A stretch of DNA of 5,264 nucleotides from CAYJPK01 sp964372035 (GTDB taxonomy: Bacteria > Desulfobacterota > Desulfovibrionia > Desulfovibrionales > Desulfovibrionaceae). A program made the translations under genes and the position numbers. The stretch spans positions 1 through 5,264 of the forward strand of contig CAYJPK010000112.1 of the NCBI GenBank assembly GCA_964372035.1, in the 5' to 3' direction. Shown here piece after piece: positions 1 through 5,264 of the stretch. The number at the start of each line of letters is the position of its first letter. Positions within the stretch are counted from its first letter, which is position 1. Under the pieces are notes generated by a model. It did not search any database. It was not told the DNA's origin and was given only the letters and a program-made list of their open reading frames with translations.

Positions 1-55
1 GAGTGCAACCTTGCCAAGGTTGAAGTCGCGAGTTCAAATCTCGTCTCCCGCTCCA
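1..55 (+). tRNA. tRNA-Gly (anticodon GCC), 5' end cut by the window edge
   Basis: The visible part runs from the 3' side of the D stem to the end of the molecule. The anticodon stem is CAACC (6-10) paired with GGTTG (18-22), closing the 7-base loop TTGCCAA with anticodon GCC at 13-15, which reads glycine codons GGC and GGT. The T stem is GCGAG (28-32) with CTCGT (40-44) around the loop TTCAAAT. The acceptor 3' strand CTCCCGC (45-51) is followed by discriminator T and an encoded CCA (53-55). The acceptor 5' strand and most of the D arm lie outside the window. The sequence is close to the usual bacterial tRNA-Gly(GCC). Confidence 0.95.
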
Positions 56-62
56 CATATTT

Positions 63-89
63 AAGCACCGATAACGGTGCTTTTTTTTT
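63..89 (+). terminator. intrinsic terminator of the tRNA-Gly transcript
   Basis: AAGCACCG (63-70) pairs perfectly with CGGTGCTT (75-82) around the tetraloop ATAA, and the run of nine T covers 81-89. Six of the eight pairs form a compact GC-rich core. It starts 8 bases after the tRNA CCA, so it very likely ends the tRNA transcript and separates it from the protein operon downstream. Confidence 0.92.
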
Positions 90-117
90 GCCCTAGCTTC
101 ATCTTATAATTTATAAT
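88..117 (+). promoter_or_regulatory. candidate sigma-70-type promoter for the lptG operon
   Basis: TATAAT occurs twice, at 105-110 and 112-117, because TTATAAT is repeated in tandem (104-110 and 111-117). For the second copy, TTGCCC at 88-93 is a weak -35 candidate (4 of 6 matches to TTGACA) with an 18-base spacer; it overlaps the end of the tRNA terminator's T run. Some promoter is expected here because a strong terminator lies just upstream. AT-rich DNA produces such matches by chance; an alternative is TTCAAA (126-131) with TAAAAT (150-155). Confidence 0.4.
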
Positions 118-219
118 TTTTTATGTTCAAATTTGATTGCAAGTTAAAATAAAATCTGTCATTATTCACAGAGCGTTTAATTACATTTGATTTAGCTTTT
201 GATAGCTAACTTAAAATAT

Positions 220-1305
220 ATGGAGTTTTATTTGAGCTTACTTTTTAAAGTTCTCGTACGCAATAATTTAATGCTTTTAATTCCAGCCCTTTTAGCAGGC
301 ACTGGAATTTATGTTTTGACAGATTTATTTGAGCGTTTAGATGTATTCATTGGATCTGGTCTTGGCTTTAGCATTGTCGTTAAGTATTACTTTTATAAGA
401 TACCCTTGATTGTTTCACAGATTTTGCCAGTAGTTTTTTTAATTGCTGCAGTTGTACAATTATGCTTAATGGTGCGTTCTCGTGAGATGGTAGCACTTCA
501 AGCTGGAGGTATTTCACCTTTACAGCTACTTAAAATTTTATTTGTTTGTGGACTCGTTTGGAGTTCAGTTCAACTTTTATTCTCACAGTATTTAGGTGTT
601 AGTGGTGAAAATGAATCACAGCGCATCTGGCGTGAAGACGTGAGGAACAAAGAAGCTGCAAATAAGGTTCTGCATAACGTTTGGTTTGCAAATAGTGGCT
701 ATATTGTGTCTTTAAGTGTTATTGATAGCCAAAGTAAGGGCAGCGGATTTTTGGCTTATAAATTAAGCGATGATAGTTTAAGCCTTGAAGAGATTATTAC
801 TGCACCAAGTTTTTACGTTGAGGATAACAATTGGATAGCCTTGAATGGGACAAAGTCAAACCCTAATACTTATAAGCAAGAAAGTTTCGATAAAATTCAA
901 GTTGCAATTGATCAAGAAGTTTCTAGTTTAAGAATTATTCAGTCTGGCTCTAATCCCCAGTTGCTAACAATCTGGGAATTAAGTGAAGCTATTGAAAACC
1001 TTAAAAATTCTGGCTCAAATGTTGAAATACTTCAAACAGCTTGGCATAGTAAGATAGCTTACGCAGCTTCGATTGCAGTTATGACTTTTGTAGCAATAGC
1101 TATTGTGAGTTGGCAAAATAATATTTATATTGCAATTGGGTGTTCTCTAGTTTCAACCCTGTTGTATTATGTTGTATTTATACTTTCTAACGCCCTCGGT
1201 GAAAGTGGTAGTTTATCGCCATTTCTAGCAACATGGCTAGCAAATATCATAGCCGTTACGTTAGCAAGTTTGCGAATAATTAAAGTTTATTGGCAAAGAA
1301 ACTAA
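220..1305 (+). CDS. lptG: LptF/LptG-family permease, LptG-like inner-membrane subunit of the LPS transporter
   Basis: Inner-membrane subunit of the LptB2FG transporter, which extracts lipopolysaccharide from the inner membrane and passes it to the LptC-LptA bridge. The 361-residue protein has the family layout: three N-terminal membrane helices (about 15-34, 61-85 and 103-122), a periplasmic beta-rich domain (about 125-265), and three C-terminal helices (about 279-298, 304-323 and 335-354). The SREMVALQAGGIS stretch near 87-99 matches the cytoplasmic coupling helix that contacts the ATPase LptB. The segment with GSNVEILQTAWHSKIAYAAS before helix 4 resembles LptG more than LptF, so the symbol is an inference. 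I chose ATG 220; an in-frame TTG at 199 would add seven residues. Neither start has a clear Shine-Dalgarno. It is the first gene of the operon, and no lptF lies next to it. Confidence 0.82.
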   Translation: MEFYLSLLFKVLVRNNLMLLIPALLAGTGIYVLTDLFERLDVFIGSGLGFSIVVKYYFYKIPLIVSQILPVVFLIAAVVQLCLMVRSREMVALQAGGISPLQLLKILFVCGLVWSSVQLLFSQYLGVSGENESQRIWREDVRNKEAANKVLHNVWFANSGYIVSLSVIDSQSKGSGFLAYKLSDDSLSLEEIITAPSFYVEDNNWIALNGTKSNPNTYKQESFDKIQVAIDQEVSSLRIIQSGSNPQLLTIWELSEAIENLKNSGSNVEILQTAWHSKIAYAASIAVMTFVAIAIVSWQNNIYIAIGCSLVSTLLYYVVFILSNALGESGSLSPFLATWLANIIAVTLASLRIIKVYWQRN

Positions 1306-1310
1306 AGGAG
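1305..1310 (+). promoter_or_regulatory. ribosome binding site of the dsbA-like gene
   Basis: AAGGAG lies 7 bases before the ATG at 1318 and shares its first base with the lptG stop codon TAA. It is the strongest canonical Shine-Dalgarno in a gap between genes in this window. It fixes the start of the downstream gene and suggests translation linked to lptG. Confidence 0.85.
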
Positions 1311-1317
1311 ATAATAA

Positions 1318-2112
1318 ATGAATAAAATAATAATTACAATATGTGCATTTTTACTGTTTTCAGTAAATGCAATTAATACTGCAAATTCAGCAGAAATTGA
1401 TAAAAAGGAATTTACAAAGTTACTTGAGCAAGTACTTCGTGAAAAGCCAGAAATTATTTTTAATATTTTGACTGAAAATAGTGAAATGGTCTTAGACATT
1501 GCGCAACAAGGCTCTAATCAGCGTCGTGCAAAAGCTATGGATACACAGTGGAAACGTGACTTAGACAAGGAAAAAAAAGTAAAATTAGAAAATAGAGTTG
1601 TTTTTGGTAAGGCTGATGCTCCAGTTAGCGTAATTGTTTTTTCGGATTTTTCATGCCCATATTGCAAACAATTAGCTGAAACATTAAAAGACTACAAGTC
1701 TATTGGCGATGAGCGAGTTAAAATGATTTTTAAACATTTTCCGCTTGAAGGTCATAAGTTCTCACGCTTAGCGGCTGAATATCACGTTGCCGCAAGCTTA
1801 TCACAACCTGAAAAAGCTTGGGCATTTCATGACAAATTATTTGATTATAGTGAGCGCATAAACAATGAGGGTGAAGCAATTATACGCAAAGCAGCCGAAG
1901 ACGCTGGCTTAGACTTAAAAAAGCTCACCACAACAATGCGATCAGAATCTAAAAAAATAAAAAGCATTATTGAGGAAGACCTTGATGATGCAAGAGTGAT
2001 TGGTTTAAGCGGAACACCTAATATATTAGTTAATAATTTGGTTATTAGAGGTGCTGCAAACAAACATATGCTAAAAAGAGCGATTGACTTAGCTAGTTCT
2101 CATAAAAAATAA
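1318..2112 (+). CDS. periplasmic DsbA-family thiol:disulfide oxidoreductase with N-terminal helical domain
   Basis: Secreted thioredoxin-fold protein (264 residues) that forms or rearranges disulfides in exported proteins. Residues 1-25 look like a Sec signal peptide: MNK, a hydrophobic stretch, then a likely signal peptidase I cut after NSA (residue 25). The active site is Cys113-Pro-Tyr-Cys116 after the first beta strand (VSVIVFSDFS), and Thr233-Pro234 is the usual cis-proline loop. After signal removal these are the only two cysteines. Residues about 28-90 form a charged helical region before the fold, with a PEIIFNIL segment like the N-terminal domains of ScsC, BcfH and Com1-type proteins, which oligomerise in studied cases. 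The start is set by AAGGAG 7 bases upstream. It lies 12 bases after lptG. No dsbB or dsbD partner is visible, so oxidase versus isomerase function is open. Confidence 0.9.
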   Translation: MNKIIITICAFLLFSVNAINTANSAEIDKKEFTKLLEQVLREKPEIIFNILTENSEMVLDIAQQGSNQRRAKAMDTQWKRDLDKEKKVKLENRVVFGKADAPVSVIVFSDFSCPYCKQLAETLKDYKSIGDERVKMIFKHFPLEGHKFSRLAAEYHVAASLSQPEKAWAFHDKLFDYSERINNEGEAIIRKAAEDAGLDLKKLTTTMRSESKKIKSIIEEDLDDARVIGLSGTPNILVNNLVIRGAANKHMLKRAIDLASSHKK

Positions 2113-2151
2113 TTGCACAGATAGGTTTAGTTAAAGGATTAACAAAAAATA

Positions 2152-3072
2152 ATGCAAGACTATAATGATACAATAGAAATATTTAAGAATAAATTAAGTA
2201 AAGATACATGCATAACAATTGGAAATTTTGATGGTGTCCACCTAGGACATCGCCGTTTAATTGAGCGAGCTAAACAAGTTGCTCAAGAAAAAGATCAAGA
2301 TTTAGTGGTGATTTCTTTTGAACCTCACCCATTAAAATTAGTTGCACCACACCTGGCTCCTGTTGGTCTAAGTGATATTCCTACACGTTTACGCTTAATA
2401 AGCATGCTAGGAGTGCAAAATGTGTTGATACTACCTTTTACCTCTGAGCTTGCAGGATTAAGTCCAACTGAATTTGTTGAATGTATTTTATTAAGATTAA
2501 ATATGAAATCTTTGATTGTTGGCTATGATTTTTCGCTTGGAAAAGCAAGAGCTGGTAACGGTGCTGTCCTTACTAAATTAAGCGAAGAGTATGACTTTTA
2601 TTTTGAGCAATTTGGACCAGTTCTTTTAGATGATATTGCTATAAGCTCAACTAGGGTTAGAGCAAGTATCCGTGAGGCTAACTTACAACTAACAACTCGC
2701 TTGTTAGGACGTTTTTATAGTATTCATGGAAAAGTTGTGCACGGACATAAGCGTGGAAGAACTATTGGAGTTCCAACTGCTAATTTAGACGTGCCAGACT
2801 TACAAATGCCACCAAATGGAGTTTATGCAGGTAAGATCAGAAATGGTATTGAGCATTTTAATTGTGTCATTAGCGTTGGCTCAAATCCTACTTTTGAGGG
2901 TGAAAAAACAACTGTAGAGGCTCATATTTTTGACTATAGTGGCGATTTGTACGATAAGGATATTGAAGTTTTTTTTGTTGATAAACTTCGAGATCAAGCA
3001 AAGTTTAATGGTATTGAAGAATTACTAGAAGCAATTAAAAACGATATTAAACTAGCTCGAGCTATTTTATAA
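2152..3072 (+). CDS. ribF: bifunctional riboflavin kinase / FAD synthetase
   Basis: Cytoplasmic enzyme that phosphorylates riboflavin to FMN and then adenylylates FMN to FAD. At 306 residues it has the normal length of the two-domain family. The N-terminal FAD synthetase domain carries the nucleotidyltransferase signature GNFDGVHLGH (24-33), FEPHP (56-60), GYDFSLGKARAGN (124-136) and ISSTRVR (164-170). The C-terminal kinase domain carries GRTIGVPTAN (202-211), NPTF (245-248) and VEAHIFD (255-261), where Glu256 fits the expected catalytic base. No key motif is missing. The start is ATG 2152; the only Shine-Dalgarno-like sequence, AAGGA at 2134-2138, is 13 bases away, longer than ideal. It sits 39 bases after the dsbA-like gene and 12 before thiS, so it probably belongs to the same operon. 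Confidence 0.96.
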   Translation: MQDYNDTIEIFKNKLSKDTCITIGNFDGVHLGHRRLIERAKQVAQEKDQDLVVISFEPHPLKLVAPHLAPVGLSDIPTRLRLISMLGVQNVLILPFTSELAGLSPTEFVECILLRLNMKSLIVGYDFSLGKARAGNGAVLTKLSEEYDFYFEQFGPVLLDDIAISSTRVRASIREANLQLTTRLLGRFYSIHGKVVHGHKRGRTIGVPTANLDVPDLQMPPNGVYAGKIRNGIEHFNCVISVGSNPTFEGEKTTVEAHIFDYSGDLYDKDIEVFFVDKLRDQAKFNGIEELLEAIKNDIKLARAIL

Positions 3073-3084
3073 ATGGTGTAAGTT

Positions 3085-3285
3085 ATGATAATATATATAA
3101 ATGGAAAAGCTGAAACTTGTGATGATAACATCAATATTTATGATTTAATTGTAAATTTAAAATTAAATCCAGAGCAAGTTGTGGCTGAATTAAATGAAGA
3201 TATTGTTTTAAGCGAAAGCTATAAAAATACAATTTTAAAAAGTGATGATCGCATAGAATTATTACAATTTGTTGGAGGTGGCTAG
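3085..3285 (+). CDS. thiS: sulfur carrier protein ThiS
   Basis: Small ubiquitin-like protein (66 residues, the usual length) that carries sulfur for the thiamine thiazole ring. In known systems ThiF adenylylates its C-terminal glycine, the end is converted to a thiocarboxylate, and ThiG uses that sulfur. The sequence opens with the beta strand MIIYINGK and closes with RIELLQFVGGG, giving the essential exposed C-terminal diglycine (with one extra glycine, as in Bacillus subtilis ThiS). A weak GGTG site (3075-3078) lies 6 bases before ATG 3085. An earlier ATG at 3073 reads only ATG GTG TAA, so it is not the gene start. It is 12 bases after ribF and overlaps thiG by one base. Identity rests on fold pattern, C-terminus and neighbours together. 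Confidence 0.95.
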   Translation: MIIYINGKAETCDDNINIYDLIVNLKLNPEQVVAELNEDIVLSESYKNTILKSDDRIELLQFVGGG

Positions 3286-3287
3286 TG
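3274..3287 (+). promoter_or_regulatory. thiG ribosome binding site embedded in the thiS C-terminal glycine codons
   Basis: GGAGGTG (3274-3280) is a near-perfect Shine-Dalgarno, with 6 bases from the end of GGAGG to the GTG start at 3285. The same bases are codons GGA GGT of the ThiS C-terminal glycines. The stop TAG (3283-3285) and the start GTG (3285-3287) share a G, an arrangement that favours coupled translation and matched amounts of the two partner proteins. Confidence 0.85.
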
Positions 3288-4064
3288 CTAACTGATGATT
3301 TCATAATTGGAGATAAGAAATTAAAATCACGTTTATTTACTGGAACAGGTAAATATTCTGATGATAGCTTAATTCCAAAAATTTTAGAAGCAAGCGGAGC
3401 AGAAGTTATTACAGTAGCACTTCGCAGAGTAGACCTTGGCAACACAAAGGATAATATTTTATCTAATATTCCGAAAAATATTCAGCTTTTACCTAATACT
3501 TCTGGTGCTCGCACAGCAGAAGAAGCAGTGCGTATTGCTCGCCTTGCAAGGGCAGCTGGTTGCGGGAATTGGGTTAAGATTGAAGTTATTTCTGACAATA
3601 AATACCTTTTGCCTGATGGGTATGCGACAGCTAAAGCAACTGAAATTTTAGCAAAAGAGGGCTTCGTTGTTTTACCTTATGTAAATGCTGATTTGTATGT
3701 TGCAAGAGATTTGGTTAACGCTGGAGCTGCTGCTGTAATGCCACTAGGAGCACCAATAGGTACAAATCGTGGACTTAGAACAAAGGAAATGATTAGCATT
3801 TTAATTGATGAAATTAAGTTGCCAATTATTGTTGATGCTGGCATCGGAACTCCATCACAGGCTTGTGAGGCTATGGAAATGGGCGCTAGTGCCTGCCTTG
3901 TTAATACAGCAATTGCAAGCTCTAAGGATCCGATTTTAATGGCAAAAGCCTTTTCGCTTGCAATTGAATCCGGTAGAAATGCATATTTAGCAAAGCTTGG
4001 TCGAGTGCTTGAGGGGCAAGCTAGTGCATCGTCGCCGTTAACTGGTTTTTTAAGTGAATTATAA
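3285..4064 (+). CDS. thiG: thiazole synthase ThiG
   Basis: TIM-barrel enzyme that condenses 1-deoxy-D-xylulose 5-phosphate, dehydroglycine and the sulfur of ThiS thiocarboxylate into the thiazole phosphate of thiamine. Its 259 residues are the normal length. It shows LFTGTGKY (17-24), NTSGARTAEEAVRIARLAR (71-89), WVKIEV with Lys98 as the expected Schiff-base lysine, MPLGAPIGTNRGL (152-164), and the phosphate-site segments DAGIGTPSQA (184-193) and VNTAIA (206-211). All expected motifs are intact. The GTG start is supported by GGAGGTG just upstream inside thiS and by the absence of any competing upstream start. ThiG acts as a complex with ThiS and, in proteobacteria studied, with ThiH; both are encoded on either side, and thiH follows after 21 bases. 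Confidence 0.98.
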   Translation: MLTDDFIIGDKKLKSRLFTGTGKYSDDSLIPKILEASGAEVITVALRRVDLGNTKDNILSNIPKNIQLLPNTSGARTAEEAVRIARLARAAGCGNWVKIEVISDNKYLLPDGYATAKATEILAKEGFVVLPYVNADLYVARDLVNAGAAAVMPLGAPIGTNRGLRTKEMISILIDEIKLPIIVDAGIGTPSQACEAMEMGASACLVNTAIASSKDPILMAKAFSLAIESGRNAYLAKLGRVLEGQASASSPLTGFLSEL

Positions 4065-4085
4065 TAGTATATAAGTTGGTGTAAA

Positions 4086-5219
4086 ATGGCTTTTTATAAC
4101 GAGTTACAAAAATGGGACAAGGACGAAGTCCTAAATAGCATCAAGAACATGACAGAATTTGATGTTCAAAATGCTTTGTCAAAAGAGCGTTTAGATCTTT
4201 ATGATTTCATGGCTCTACTATCTGAACCGGCCACAAAATATTTGGAACAAATGGCACAGCGAGCTCATGAAAGTAGCTTGCGTCATTTTGGCCATGCTGT
4301 TCAATTATTTACGCCCTTGTATTTAGCTAATTACTGCACAAATCACTGTTTATACTGTGGCTTTAATGCAAAAAATCATTTGCATCGCACTAAATTAACC
4401 ATGGAGCAGATTGAGTCTGAGGGAAAAGAAATTGCTAGCACTGGACTTCGCCATATCTTGCTTTTAACTGGTGATGCGCCGAAAATTAGCCCTCCGCAAT
4501 ATATTGCAGATGCTGCAAAAGTACTTAATAAATATTTTGCAGGAATTGCTATTGAGGTTTATTCCTTAACAGAAGATGAATATCGTTTATTAGTTGAAAA
4601 TGGCGTTGATTCAATGACTCTATTTCAAGAAACTTACAATGAAGAACTGTATTTAAGTTTGCACCCTAAAGGTCCAAAGCGTGATTTTAAATTTCGCATT
4701 GAATCCTATGAAAGAGCTGCTAAAGCTGGTATGCAATCAGTTAATATTGGTGCTTTGCTTGGTCTTGATGAATGGCAAAAAGATGCATTTTTTACAGGAC
4801 TTCATGCAAGTTGGTTACAAAATGAGTTTCCTGATACTGATATAGCGATTTCAGTTCCAAGAATGCGCCCTCACGTTGGCAGCCCAATTTATGTTCATGA
4901 TACGAGCGAAAAAGACCTAGTACAATACGTATTAGCTCTTCGCTTATTTTTACCAATGGCTGGTATTACCTTGTCTACTCGTGAAAGAGCTTTTATTAGA
5001 GATAAATTATTACCATTAGGTGTAACAAGGGTTTCTGCCGGTGTATCCACTAAGGTTGGTGGTCACGCTATTCATGACGAAGAAAGCACTGGACAATTTG
5101 AAATTGCTGACGAGCGTTCAGTCGATGAAATGGTAGAAGCAATTCGTAACGCCGGCTATCAAGCAGTCTTTAAGAATTGGGAACCATTATCTGGAGCTTA
5201 TGCTTGCGGTAAAATCTAA
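4086..5219 (+). CDS. thiH: 2-iminoacetate synthase ThiH (radical SAM tyrosine lyase)
   Basis: Radical S-adenosylmethionine enzyme that cleaves tyrosine to dehydroglycine (2-iminoacetate) and p-cresol, providing the glycine-derived part of the thiazole ring to ThiG. At 377 residues it matches the length of Escherichia coli ThiH. The 4Fe-4S cluster motif is Cys84-x3-Cys88-x2-Cys91 in CTNHCLYCGF. Other family segments are LLLTGD (125-130), QETY (181-184), SVPRMRP (256-262) and LSTRE (296-300). The related enzyme HydG is longer, with an extra C-terminal cluster domain; that is absent here. The start ATG 4086 has only a weak GGTG (4078-4081) 4 bases upstream. It is the last gene seen in the operon. 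ThiH is oxygen-sensitive, so its use instead of ThiO points to anaerobic or low-oxygen growth. p-Cresol is the expected by-product. Confidence 0.97.
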   Translation: MAFYNELQKWDKDEVLNSIKNMTEFDVQNALSKERLDLYDFMALLSEPATKYLEQMAQRAHESSLRHFGHAVQLFTPLYLANYCTNHCLYCGFNAKNHLHRTKLTMEQIESEGKEIASTGLRHILLLTGDAPKISPPQYIADAAKVLNKYFAGIAIEVYSLTEDEYRLLVENGVDSMTLFQETYNEELYLSLHPKGPKRDFKFRIESYERAAKAGMQSVNIGALLGLDEWQKDAFFTGLHASWLQNEFPDTDIAISVPRMRPHVGSPIYVHDTSEKDLVQYVLALRLFLPMAGITLSTRERAFIRDKLLPLGVTRVSAGVSTKVGGHAIHDEESTGQFEIADERSVDEMVEAIRNAGYQAVFKNWEPLSGAYACGKI

Positions 5220-5237
5220 CATTATTTCGTCGTCACT

Positions 5238-5264
5238 GAAAAAGTCATTTTTAATGCCTTTTTC
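5238..5264 (+). terminator. AT-rich hairpin after thiH, possible operon terminator
   Basis: GAAAAAG (5238-5244) pairs with CTTTTTC (5258-5264). After one T/C mismatch, CATT (5246-5249) pairs with AATG (5253-5256) around a TTT loop. It begins 19 bases after the thiH stop. The A-run and T-run flanks would suit a bidirectional intrinsic terminator, but the core is poor in G+C and the window ends on the last base of the stem, so any further T tract cannot be seen. Confidence 0.4.

Noticed and set aside
32..132. Possible attachment-site duplication of the tRNA 3' end (GTTCAAAT at 32-39 and 125-132)
   Set aside because: Only 8 bases match, they come from the T loop and not the tRNA 3' terminus, and no integrase or other mobile gene is present.
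199..219. TTG start giving a seven-residue longer LptG
   Set aside because: No ribosome binding site supports it, the added residues are not needed by the family, and ATG 220 already provides a full N-terminus before helix 1.
1318..1344. Lipoprotein signal with Cys9 in the dsbA-like protein
   Set aside because: Cys9 lies too close to the N-terminus in the hydrophobic core (ITIC) and no lipobox precedes it; cleavage after residue 25 fits better.
1302..1499. 65-codon reading frame on the minus strand
   Set aside because: It lies antisense to the start of the dsbA-like gene, which has a signal peptide and strong ribosome binding site; the minus-strand protein has no recognisable motif.
1845..2063. 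72-codon reading frame on the minus strand
   Set aside because: It is antisense to the C-terminal half of the dsbA-like gene, including the cis-proline region, and shows no family features.
3073..3081. ATG GTG TAA mini reading frame between ribF and thiS
   Set aside because: Two codons directly after the ribF stop; most likely chance, with GGTG acting as the weak thiS ribosome binding site.
3131..3445. 104-codon reading frame on the minus strand
   Set aside because: It runs across thiS and the start of thiG, both clearly coding on the + strand; it resembles no known family.
3436..3651. 71-codon + strand reading frame in another frame of thiG
   Set aside because: It overlaps the Lys98 region of thiG, which is unmistakably conserved; the alternative product is low complexity and unrecognised.

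Overview
This is an AT-rich bacterial window (by eye about one third G+C) from a Gram-negative, probably anaerobic organism. An LptG-type LPS permease and a secreted DsbA-like protein imply an outer membrane and a periplasm. ThiH, the oxygen-sensitive tyrosine lyase, supplies the thiazole imine instead of the oxygen-dependent ThiO, which fits low-oxygen life. From memory of family sequences, the LptG, DsbA-like, RibF and ThiG proteins most resemble those of Desulfovibrionaceae. The low G+C would suit a host-associated relative such as the Lawsonia type. I could not run a search, so the lineage is tentative.

Layout, all on the + strand. Positions 1-55 hold the 3' part of a tRNA-Gly(GCC), followed by a strong intrinsic terminator (63-89). 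A 130-base AT-rich leader (90-219) carries promoter-like elements. Six tightly packed genes follow: lptG (220-1305), a dsbA-like gene (1318-2112), ribF (2152-3072), thiS (3085-3285), thiG (3285-4064) and thiH (4086-5219). Gaps between genes are 12, 39, 12, -1 and 21 bases, so they look like one transcription unit. The last 27 bases form an AT-rich hairpin that may be a terminator.

Function. lptG and the dsbA-like gene serve the cell envelope (LPS export and periplasmic thiol chemistry). ribF makes FMN and FAD. thiS, thiG and thiH build the thiazole half of thiamine: ThiS carries the sulfur as a C-terminal thiocarboxylate, ThiH makes dehydroglycine from tyrosine, and ThiG joins these with deoxyxylulose 5-phosphate. 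ThiF, which activates ThiS, is not in the window.

I found no new system, mobile element, CRISPR array or broken gene. The observations worth a second look are small: the ThiS diglycine codons doubling as the thiG ribosome binding site, the missing TPP riboswitch, an lptG without an adjacent lptF, and a trimerisation-like N-terminal domain on the DsbA-like protein.
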